In this document: in pieces, positions 8,536 through 15,620 of the stretch
Layout of the letters: the number at the start of each line of letters is the position of its first letter
How positions within the stretch are numbered: the first letter of the stretch is position 1
NCBI RefSeq assembly: GCF_000281955.1
Contig: NZ_AKKF01000162.1
Span: forward strand, 1-45,233
DNA length: 45,233 nt
Direction: 5' to 3'
Source of the DNA: Caulobacter sp. AP07
GTDB taxonomy: Bacteria > Pseudomonadota > Alphaproteobacteria > Caulobacterales > Caulobacteraceae
The notes under the pieces: model-generated
Seen by the model: the letters and a program-made list of their open reading frames with translations, nothing else
Databases searched by the model: none
What the model was told of the DNA's origin: nothing
Translations under genes and position numbers: made by a program

Positions 8536-8680
8536 TCGTCCCATGCCCGGGAACGGGTCGGCGCCTGCCGATCCGCCTTGGATCGCCGCGCCACGTCTCC
8601 GCCCCAGATCGTATGCCCGGGCCCGCTTCGTGTCGGCGGACCCCATGTTCGACGGCAAGGATGCGAGGGCGTCCGGCGCG

Positions 8681-8705
8681 TGTCAATTAATAAAACCAAT
8701 GGATG
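8681..8705 (-). promoter_or_regulatory. Candidate promoter/operator of the kinase-permease operon
   Basis: On the minus strand CATCCA (8705-8700) is followed after 13 bases by TTGACA (8686-8681, then C), a good -35 element. The same arrangement, with the same spacing, lies before the TonB receptor at 10101-10126; 19 of 27 aligned columns are identical. An inverted repeat CCAAT-N11-ATTGG (8696-8716) overlaps it. No strong -10 is visible. The ROK regulator encoded alongside is the obvious candidate to bind here. Confidence 0.55.
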
Positions 8706-8794
8706 GAAGAAATTGGCCGAGAGGGCGCGGCCCTTGTGGACACGCCATCCGAGTGGCAGGAGTCGCCTCCGAAATCTGGAGTTTGAAAGCCCGC

Positions 8795-10048
8795 ATGGCC
8801 ACCCGCGGCGCCACCCAGCAGTCCAGCGCGCCCTACAACCGGCGCATCGTGCTGGACGTCATCCGCCGTCGTGGCGAGGTCTCGCGCAAGGAGATCATCG
8901 ACCTGGTGGCGCTCAGCCCCCAGACGGTGGCCAACATCACCCAGGACCTGGAGGAGATCGGCCTGGTCGTCTCCAAGCGACTGAAGGGCGAGAAGGCCCG
9001 CGGCCAGCCGCCCATGGCCTTCACCCTGGACCCGCGCGGCGGCGATTCGATCGGCGTCAGCCTGGAGCCGCGCCGGGCCTCGGCGGCCCTGGTCAACCTG
9101 GTCGGCGAGGTGCTGCACCGCCGCGAGGTCGAGATCGACGCCCGCGACCAGGCGGCCACCCTGGCGACCATGGTCCAGCTGGTGCGCGAACTGCAGGCCT
9201 GCTCGGCCGACGCCAAGCGCATCTGGGGCGTGGGCGTGGCCCTGCCGGGGCCGTTCGACGTGCCCGGCCTCAGCTTCACCGGGCCCACCGCCTTCGAGGG
9301 TTGGACCGACCTGTCGATCCTGGAGGACCTGCAAAAGGCCACCGGCCTGCACGTGTTCTACAACATCGACAGCGCCGCCGGGGCGCTGGGCGAGTCGCTG
9401 TTCGGCGTGGCGCAAGGCCTGACGGGCTTCTTCTACCTGCATTTCGGCGTCGGCCTGGGCGGGGCGCTGGTCGTCGACAAGGCCGCCTACAAGGGCGCCA
9501 ACGGCAACGCCACCGAGATCGGCCACATCCCGATCGTGCCGCACGGCAAGGCCTGCTACTGCGGCAACCACGGCTGCCTGGAGCGCTACGTCTCGCTGCA
9601 CTCGCTGTCGGAATCCGTCAGCGGCGACCCCGACGTCGAGCTGACCGCCGGCCAGATCCTCGCCCTGCTGGACGCCGAGGACGAGCGGCTGATGGACTGG
9701 TGCCGGCAGGCCGCCGGCCACCTGCGCAACGCCATCTGCATCATCGAGAACATGCTCGACCCCTCGACCATCGTCATCGGCGGTTCGGCTCCGCGGGCCC
9801 TGGTCGAAAGGCTGGTGGCCCTGGCCATGCCGCTGCGCCATTCGGTGCGCGGCGGGGCGGGGGACGGGGGCGCGCGCATCACCCTGTCCGAGCGTCAGGA
9901 GGACAGCTCGATCCTTGGGGCGGCGGTGCTGCCGATCCACGAGATGCTGTCGCCCAGCTTCGATGTGCTGCTGCAGGAGCGCCAGGGCCGGCTGGAGGTC
10001 GAGACCTTCCTGGGCGGCCGCCCGAGTGGTCGCGCTAACACCCTCTGA
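8795..10048 (+). CDS. ROK-family transcriptional regulator
   Basis: A 417-residue sugar-responsive repressor of the NagC/Mlc/XylR type. The N-terminal winged helix (about 14-60) includes SRKEIIDLVALSPQTVANIT. The remainder is a ROK sugar-kinase-like domain with GVGLGG and the zinc-binding motif CYCGNHGCLE (C254, C256, C261), preceded by EIGHIPI with the family histidine. Length matches regulators, not ROK kinases (about 300). ATG at 8795 is chosen because the preceding frame has no similarity; a GGAG lies at 8778-8781. Its 259-base upstream gap is shared with the divergent kinase-permease operon. It probably represses that operon and the TonB receptor until a sugar or sugar phosphate binds (inference). 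Confidence 0.88.
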   Translation: MATRGATQQSSAPYNRRIVLDVIRRRGEVSRKEIIDLVALSPQTVANITQDLEEIGLVVSKRLKGEKARGQPPMAFTLDPRGGDSIGVSLEPRRASAALVNLVGEVLHRREVEIDARDQAATLATMVQLVRELQACSADAKRIWGVGVALPGPFDVPGLSFTGPTAFEGWTDLSILEDLQKATGLHVFYNIDSAAGALGESLFGVAQGLTGFFYLHFGVGLGGALVVDKAAYKGANGNATEIGHIPIVPHGKACYCGNHGCLERYVSLHSLSESVSGDPDVELTAGQILALLDAEDERLMDWCRQAAGHLRNAICIIENMLDPSTIVIGGSAPRALVERLVALAMPLRHSVRGGAGDGGARITLSERQEDSSILGAAVLPIHEMLSPSFDVLLQERQGRLEVETFLGGRPSGRANTL

Positions 10049-10100
10049 TCGCGTTTTATCCTCGGGCGCCGCCGTCTCGATCAGCACGTTACATTAAAAA

Positions 10101-10126
10101 CATCCAATAGAAGTATATATTGACAC
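10101..10126 (+). promoter_or_regulatory. Candidate promoter/operator of the TonB receptor gene
   Basis: CATCCA (10101-10106), 13 bases, then TTGACAC (10120-10126), matching the kinase promoter arrangement. An imperfect inverted repeat CCAAT-N10-ATTGA (10104-10123) overlaps the -35 element, where a repressor would block polymerase. The region is AT-rich against a GC-rich background. About 155 bases separate it from the receptor start, leaving a long 5' untranslated region. Confidence 0.55.
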
Positions 10127-10244
10127 CCCCCAAATCCGGCGCCTATCGTCCCAGTGTCGAAGGGCGGCGCACGGCGTCGATCCCGGACGAAAGATTGGCT
10201 GCGAGCGCTTGAAGGGTGAGCCGGACGGAAGATCCGTCGAGGTT

Positions 10245-10254
10245 CAAGCGCTTG
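10245..10254. promoter_or_regulatory. Perfect 10-bp palindrome CAAGCGCTTG
   Basis: CAAGCGCTTG reads the same on both strands and resembles the AAnCGnTT core of LacI-family operators. A related half, GAGCGCTTGA, lies at 10203-10212. It sits about 27 bases before the receptor start and overlaps the shared 14-mer. No LacI-family gene is in the window, so a regulator would have to act from elsewhere. Confidence 0.35.
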
Positions 10255-10266
10255 TAAAAACAAGAA
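10253..10266 (+). promoter_or_regulatory. 14-mer shared by both TonB receptor leaders (copy 1)
   Basis: TGTAAAAACAAGAA lies 14 bases before the start codon of the first TonB receptor gene and recurs exactly at 17727-17740 before the second. With the preceding T it includes TTGT-AAAA-ACAA, a small potential hairpin. It could be a shared 5' UTR signal, for example a small-RNA pairing site or an mRNA stability element. Confidence 0.45.
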
Positions 10267-10280
10267 GAAGGGGGAATTTC

Positions 10281-12908
10281 GTGACTCAAGTCGCACGTCG
10301 TCGCCACATCGGTCGACGCACCGCTTTGCTGATGGGCTCGGCCCTGGCCGCCACGGCCCTGCCGGCCGTCGCCATGGCCCAACAGGTCGCCGCCGCCGCC
10401 TCCGAGGTCGGGGTGCTGGAAGAGCTGGTGGTCACCGCTTCGAAGCGTGAAACCAAGCTGATGCAGACGCCGCTGGCGATCTCGGCCTTCACCCAGGACA
10501 GCCTGGACCGCCAGGGGATCAAATCGGCCCGCGACCTGTCGGCCACCATGCCCAACGTGCAGCTGAGCACCGGCCAGGACAGCGGCACGGCCGCCACCAT
10601 CCGCGGCGTCACCTCGACCGACTTCACCGAAGTGGGCGAGGGCGCGGTCGCCATCCACCAGGACGGCTTCTACTCCCCCCGCTCGCAGGGCGCCCTGGCG
10701 CTGATGTTCGACGTCGAGCGCGTCGAGGTGCTGCGCGGGCCGCAGGGCACGCTGTTCGGCATGAACTCGCCGGCCGGCGCGATCAACATCATCCCCGCCA
10801 AGCCGGCGTTCGGCGACTTCTTCGGCAAGGTCGAGGGCGAGCTTGGCAACTACAACGCCAAGCAGCTGCGCGGCAGCGTCAACTGGGGGATCAGCGACAA
10901 GTTCGCCGTGCGCGCGGCCTTCATGGTCGAGAAGCACGACGGCTACATCACCCAGGTGCAGGACTTCACCGACCTGGAGGAGCCGGCCTACGGCATCCAC
11001 AAGGACGGGATCCCGGACGTCGACCAGCGCCGCAACCACCTGGTCAAGCCCAAGGACTACTACAACAACGCCGACCAGTGGGCCGTGCGCCTGATCAGCC
11101 GCTGGCGGCCGATCGAGAAGCTGGAGCTGACCGGCACGGTCTCACGGTTCTCGGACCAGGGCGCGGGCGACATCGACTATGTCGACTGCCAGCAGGCGGC
11201 TGGCACCCCGGCGGCCTGCGACCATCCGCTGCGCTACGCCAAGATCAACGTGCCCGGCAAGCGGGACATGACGGTCGACGACTATCAGCTGAAGGTCGGC
11301 TACGAGCTGACCGACAAGGCGATGCTGGAGTACCGCGCCGCCTACCAGGACCAGAGGCGCGACCAGATCGCCGACATCGACGGCGGCGCTCATCCGCCCT
11401 CGGCCTGGGCCTCGATCGGCGATCCCTCGCTGCACTCGCCCGAAGCCGTGCTGACCGGCTATTACCCGATCTGGGACGAGAGCTGGGCCACCAAGGGCAG
11501 CAAGTATCGCACCACCACCCACGAGGTGCAGCTGAAGTCGACCGGTTCTTCCAAGTTCCAGTACGTCCTCGGGGCTTACTACCTCAAGGAAAACAAGAAG
11601 ATCCGGTACGACATCGAGACGCTGGCCAACAAGAGCTGGTCGGACCAGGCCACGGCGTCGTCGTACGATCCGGCGCTGGGCTTTCAGCCGGACGGCCTGC
11701 CCGACACCTGGGTGTTCGACCAGAACAAGCGCACCACCGAGTCCAAGGCCCTGTTCGGCCAGTTCGACTATCGCGTGCTCGAAAAGCTGAACCTGACGGC
11801 CGGCTATCGCTACAGCTGGGACAGGAAGACCGACCAGGGCGGGATGACCTACGCCTTCTGGGAGGGCTCCAGCGCCTGGTACAACGGTCACCACACGCCC
11901 GACAGCATCCGCGGCCATCAGGCGCCGGACCTGAACTTCGACATGGGCGGCGACGCGCCCCTGGGCACGGTCATGCCGGGCGGCGAGCCCAACAACGTGG
12001 CCATGAAATGGAAGCAAGGCACCTATCGCCTGGGCGCCCAGTACTATCCCGACGACAACACCATGTGGTTCGCCTCGGTCGCCACCGGCTACAAGATGGG
12101 CGGCATGTATGAGATGTTCGACTTCTGCAACAACGGTTGCATGAACCTTCTCACCTATGATCCCGAGACGGTGAAGACCTACGAGCTGGGCTACAAGGCC
12201 ACCCTGCTGGAAGGCCGCGCCCGCCTGTCGATCACCGGCTTCTACAGCGACTACACCGACATGCAGAACACCGGCGAGAAGGTGGTCGGCGTCGACACCA
12301 ACCCGATCAGCCCCCACTTCGGCGACCCGGTGCTGGCCTGGACCACCGACAACCTCAACAGCGCCCGGATCCAGGGTCTGGAGGTCGAGTTCGACATCAT
12401 CCCCTGGGCCAACGGCCGCCTGTCGGGCTACGGCGCCTGGCTGGACACCAAGATCAAGAACGGCGGAACCTTCTCCGACGGCTTCGCCTGCGCCGAGCGC
12501 GAGATCCTGGGCGTGGCCCACTGCGGCGCGCCTGGCCAAGACACCATCGTCGGCAACCAGCTGCCCTTCGCCCCGAAGTACTCGATGTCGGTGACCTATG
12601 AGCACACCATCGGCCTGAAGAACGGCTACGACTTGCTGCCCTATGTCCAGGTCCACTGGCAGGACCGCATGTGGATGGACGTCCAGAACCTGGACCTGAA
12701 GCACTTCGACAACTCGCAGCACGCCTTCGCCAAGATCAACGCCAGCCTGAAGATCAAGGCCCCCGAGGACCGGTACTATGTCGAGCTGTTCGGCGAGAAC
12801 CTGACCAACAAGGACACCAAGAACTACGGCGGCTTCAATCGCGGCGCGATCCGCGGCTCCTACGACCCGCCGCGCACCTGGGGGGTGCGCCTGGGCTACA
12901 CCTTCTGA
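10281..12908 (+). CDS. TonB-dependent outer-membrane receptor (oligosaccharide uptake, predicted)
   Basis: An 875-residue outer-membrane beta-barrel. The signal peptide has a long basic n-region (RRRHIGRR) and ends near AVAMA (about 33). A TonB-box-like LEELVVTA (about 46-53) precedes the plug domain (about 57-165), which has the RVEVLRGPQGTLFG motif. The remainder is the 22-strand barrel, ending in the terminal aromatic WGVRLGYTF needed for outer-membrane insertion. The start is GTG at 10281, with AGGGGG upstream. It lies between a ROK regulator and GH20/GH9 genes, so it probably imports chito-oligosaccharides using TonB energy. Transcription is likely from 10101-10126, and a strong terminator follows at 12934. 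Confidence 0.9.
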   Translation: MTQVARRRHIGRRTALLMGSALAATALPAVAMAQQVAAAASEVGVLEELVVTASKRETKLMQTPLAISAFTQDSLDRQGIKSARDLSATMPNVQLSTGQDSGTAATIRGVTSTDFTEVGEGAVAIHQDGFYSPRSQGALALMFDVERVEVLRGPQGTLFGMNSPAGAINIIPAKPAFGDFFGKVEGELGNYNAKQLRGSVNWGISDKFAVRAAFMVEKHDGYITQVQDFTDLEEPAYGIHKDGIPDVDQRRNHLVKPKDYYNNADQWAVRLISRWRPIEKLELTGTVSRFSDQGAGDIDYVDCQQAAGTPAACDHPLRYAKINVPGKRDMTVDDYQLKVGYELTDKAMLEYRAAYQDQRRDQIADIDGGAHPPSAWASIGDPSLHSPEAVLTGYYPIWDESWATKGSKYRTTTHEVQLKSTGSSKFQYVLGAYYLKENKKIRYDIETLANKSWSDQATASSYDPALGFQPDGLPDTWVFDQNKRTTESKALFGQFDYRVLEKLNLTAGYRYSWDRKTDQGGMTYAFWEGSSAWYNGHHTPDSIRGHQAPDLNFDMGGDAPLGTVMPGGEPNNVAMKWKQGTYRLGAQYYPDDNTMWFASVATGYKMGGMYEMFDFCNNGCMNLLTYDPETVKTYELGYKATLLEGRARLSITGFYSDYTDMQNTGEKVVGVDTNPISPHFGDPVLAWTTDNLNSARIQGLEVEFDIIPWANGRLSGYGAWLDTKIKNGGTFSDGFACAEREILGVAHCGAPGQDTIVGNQLPFAPKYSMSVTYEHTIGLKNGYDLLPYVQVHWQDRMWMDVQNLDLKHFDNSQHAFAKINASLKIKAPEDRYYVELFGENLTNKDTKNYGGFNRGAIRGSYDPPRTWGVRLGYTF

Positions 12909-12933
12909 CGTTCCTCCCTTAATCGTCAGAACC

Positions 12934-12972
12934 GGGAGGACGGCGTTCTTGTGGGCCGTCCTCCCACCTTTT
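12934..12972 (+). terminator. Rho-independent terminator after the TonB receptor gene
   Basis: Perfect 11-bp stem GGGAGGACGGC (12934-12944) and GCCGTCCTCCC (12955-12965), a 10-base loop, then ACC and TTTT. It stands 25 bases after the receptor stop and 37 bases before the GH20 start, so it probably lets only part of the transcription reach the hydrolase genes. Confidence 0.85.
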
Positions 12973-13009
12973 CCAGAACCTGCCGGAGCCACCGACGAAA
13001 GGGCCCGAC

Positions 13010-15592
13010 GTGAGGAAACGACAGACGCGGACCTGGCTGGGCGCGGGCGCGGCCTTGGCGATGCTGCTGGGCGCGGGCGGGGCCTTGGCCCAGCCGACCC
13101 AGGCGCAACTCGACCGGTTCGCCGCGACCCTGAAGGTCGGCTACACGGTGCTCGACAACCGGCCCGCCGCCACGGCCTGCGCGCCCGCCCCATCCTGCAT
13201 GCTGGCCGAGCTGACCCTGTCGGCGCCCGAGGCCCCGGCGGCCGGCTGGTCGCTGTATTTCAGCAGCGTCGACAAGATCCAGAACGCCGGCGGCGATCTC
13301 TTCGCGCTCACCCACATCAACGGCGACCTCTATCGCCTGACGCCGACGGCGGCCTTCGCCGGCTTCGCGCCGGGCCAGCCGATCCGCATCGCCCTGCGCC
13401 TCGACGGCCATCAGCTGTCCGAGCTCTATCCGATGCCCAACCACTATGTGGCGGCCGACGGCCTGGCCGCGCGGACCATCGCCAGCACCCGGCCGGTGAT
13501 CGACCCGGAGACGGGCCTGGAGAGCCTGGCCTTCGTCGCGGCGTTCACCGACGAGGCCCGCCTGGCCGGTGGTTCGGCGGCCGACGCGACGGTGTGGGCC
13601 ACCGCCCCGCGCCTCTACCAGGTCAACGCCGCCACCGGAGCAAGCGTGCAGCCGATCCCGCGCGGCGCGATCCTGCCGACTCCACTGGACGCCAGGCTCG
13701 ATCCGAACGGCGCGAGCCTGGACCTGTCGCGCGGCGTGGCCGTGTCGCTGGCGGGCGCGAAACGCGCGGAGCTCGCGGCCGCCCTGTCGCGCCTGGCCAA
13801 GGTCGGGGTAGGTCAGGCCAAGGGCGGCGCGCCGCTGAAGATCACGGTCGCGGCGGCCGAGGCGCTGTCGCCCGGCGCCTACCGCCTGACGACCACGGTC
13901 CAGGCGATCCAGGTCACGGCGTCCGACGCCGAGGGCGCGGCCAACGGCCTGGCCTCGCTGACCGCCCTGGTCGACGCCCGCCGCTCGGTTCCGGTGCTGA
14001 CCATCGACGACGCCCCGCGCTTCGCCTTCCGGGGCCTGCATATCGACGTGGCCCGCAACTTCCATTCCAAGGCCGAGGTCCTGGCCATCCTCGACCAGAT
14101 GGCGGCCTACAAGCTCAACCGCCTGCACCTGCACCTGGCCGACGACGAAGGCTGGCGGGTCGAGATCATGGGGTTGCCGGAGCTGACGCAGGTCGGCTCG
14201 CGCCGCTGCCACGACCTGGCCGAGCGCACCTGCCTGATCCCGCAACTGGGCTCGGGTCCCGATCCGAGCACGCCGGTCAACGGCTTCTATTCGCGGGCCG
14301 ACTACATCGAGATCGTCCGGGCGGCCCAGGCCCGCCACATCCAGGTGATCCCGTCCTTCGACATGCCGGGCCATTCGCGGGCGGCGATCAAGGCGATGGA
14401 GGCTCGCGCCGCCCGTCTGCGCGCCGCCGGCCGCCCGGAGGCCGAGGCCGGCCGCTACCTGCTCAGCGAGGCGGCCAACAAAAGCGTCTACAGCAGCATC
14501 CAGCACTACAGCGACAACACCATCAATGTCTGCCTCGACAGCAGCTACGCCTTCCTCGGCAAGGTGGTGGACGAGATGGCCCGGCTGCACGCCGCCGCCG
14601 GCCAGCCCCTGACCCGCTACCATATCGGGGCCGACGAGACGCCCGGCGCCTGGACTGACTCGCCGGCCTGCGCGGCCTACGAGAAGAAGGCCGGCGTCGC
14701 GCCGGCCGACCTGGGCGGTCATTTCATCGAGCGGGTCTCGGCCATGCTGGCGGCCAAGGGCGTCGTCCCGGCCGGCTGGAGCGACGGCATGAGCCACGCC
14801 AAGGCCGAGCGCATGCCCGGCCAGGTGCACTCCAACAACTGGGGCGCGCTGGGCGGGGAGGGGCCGGCCAGCGCCCATCTCCAGGCCAATCAGGGCTGGG
14901 AGGTGGTGATCTCCACCCCCGAGGTCCTGTACTTCGACAGCCCCTACGCCGCCGATCCCAAGGAGCGCGGTTACGACTGGCCCTCGCGCGCCACCGGCAC
15001 ACGCAAGGTCTTCGACTTCATGCCCGAGAACCTGCCGGCCCACGCCGAGCTGTGGACCGACCTGCACGGCAAGGACCAGGCCTCCAAGGACGAGCATCCG
15101 CTGAAGCCCGGCGTCCGCTTCGCGGGCCTGCAGGGCCAGCTGTGGAGCGAGACCATCCGCTCCGACGCCCAGGTCGACTACATGCTCTATCCCCGGATGC
15201 TGGCCCTGGCCGAGCGCGCCTGGCACGTCGCCGACTGGGAAGAGCCCTACGCGCCCGGCGCCGGCTACAGCCGCGCCACCGGCGCCTTCGACGCGGCGCA
15301 GCGCGCCAGGCGCGACGCCGACTGGAACGCCTTCGCCAACCTGCTGGGCGGACGGGAGCTGGCCCGGCTGGACGCGGCGGGCGTCGCCTATCGCGTGCCG
15401 AGCGTCGGGGCGGTGGTCGAGGGCGGCAAGCTGCGCGCCAACGTCGAATTTCCGGGCCTGCCGATCGAGTACCGCGTCGAGGGCGGCGCCTGGCGGCTCT
15501 ACGTCCCGGACGCGCCCGTCTCGGGCCGGGTGGAGGTGCGGGCCCGCACCGCCGACGGCAAGCGGGCCGGCCGAAGCCTCGTCGTTCAATAG
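13010..15592 (+). CDS. GH20 beta-N-acetylhexosaminidase (chitobiase type)
   Basis: An 860-residue exported enzyme that removes terminal beta-linked N-acetylhexosamine, here probably from chito-oligosaccharides. It has a Sec signal peptide (cut near GGALAQ), an N-terminal carbohydrate-binding-like domain (about 28-170), a GH20b domain (about 225-340), and the GH20 barrel (about 345-790). The catalytic Asp-Glu pair in YHIGADETPGAW is D542-E543. A C-terminal beta domain (about 800-860) follows, as in Serratia-type chitobiase. The barrel begins RFAFRGLHIDVARNF, and DMPGHSRAA and RLHLHLADDEGWR are intact. The start is GTG at 13010, with AAAGGG about 7 bases upstream. The GH9 gene follows after 28 bases, so the two are co-transcribed. 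Confidence 0.93.
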   Translation: MRKRQTRTWLGAGAALAMLLGAGGALAQPTQAQLDRFAATLKVGYTVLDNRPAATACAPAPSCMLAELTLSAPEAPAAGWSLYFSSVDKIQNAGGDLFALTHINGDLYRLTPTAAFAGFAPGQPIRIALRLDGHQLSELYPMPNHYVAADGLAARTIASTRPVIDPETGLESLAFVAAFTDEARLAGGSAADATVWATAPRLYQVNAATGASVQPIPRGAILPTPLDARLDPNGASLDLSRGVAVSLAGAKRAELAAALSRLAKVGVGQAKGGAPLKITVAAAEALSPGAYRLTTTVQAIQVTASDAEGAANGLASLTALVDARRSVPVLTIDDAPRFAFRGLHIDVARNFHSKAEVLAILDQMAAYKLNRLHLHLADDEGWRVEIMGLPELTQVGSRRCHDLAERTCLIPQLGSGPDPSTPVNGFYSRADYIEIVRAAQARHIQVIPSFDMPGHSRAAIKAMEARAARLRAAGRPEAEAGRYLLSEAANKSVYSSIQHYSDNTINVCLDSSYAFLGKVVDEMARLHAAAGQPLTRYHIGADETPGAWTDSPACAAYEKKAGVAPADLGGHFIERVSAMLAAKGVVPAGWSDGMSHAKAERMPGQVHSNNWGALGGEGPASAHLQANQGWEVVISTPEVLYFDSPYAADPKERGYDWPSRATGTRKVFDFMPENLPAHAELWTDLHGKDQASKDEHPLKPGVRFAGLQGQLWSETIRSDAQVDYMLYPRMLALAERAWHVADWEEPYAPGAGYSRATGAFDAAQRARRDADWNAFANLLGGRELARLDAAGVAYRVPSVGAVVEGGKLRANVEFPGLPIEYRVEGGAWRLYVPDAPVSGRVEVRARTADGKRAGRSLVVQ

Positions 15593-15620
15593 TCAGTCAT
15601 TCTGGTTTGGGGGAAGCGTG

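Noticed and set aside
8696..8716. CCAAT-N11-ATTGG as an independent ROK operator
   Set aside because: The inverted repeat does not line up with the repeat at the TonB promoter when the -35 elements are aligned; the shared direct block is the stronger signal, so it is mentioned only as overlapping.
7567..10038. An 823-codon plus-strand frame across the kinase, gap and ROK regulator
   Set aside because: It spans two real genes and their promoter in the wrong frame, with no recognisable domain.
11142..13193. A 683-codon minus-strand frame opposite the TonB receptor
   Set aside because: Low-complexity translation without family features; the plus-strand receptor explains the region completely.
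12926..15589. An 887-codon open frame on the minus strand opposite GH20
   Set aside because: It mirrors the GH20 gene, which has full domain similarity. The translation is rich in Arg, Gly, Ala and Gln with no motif, typical of antisense frames in high-GC DNA.
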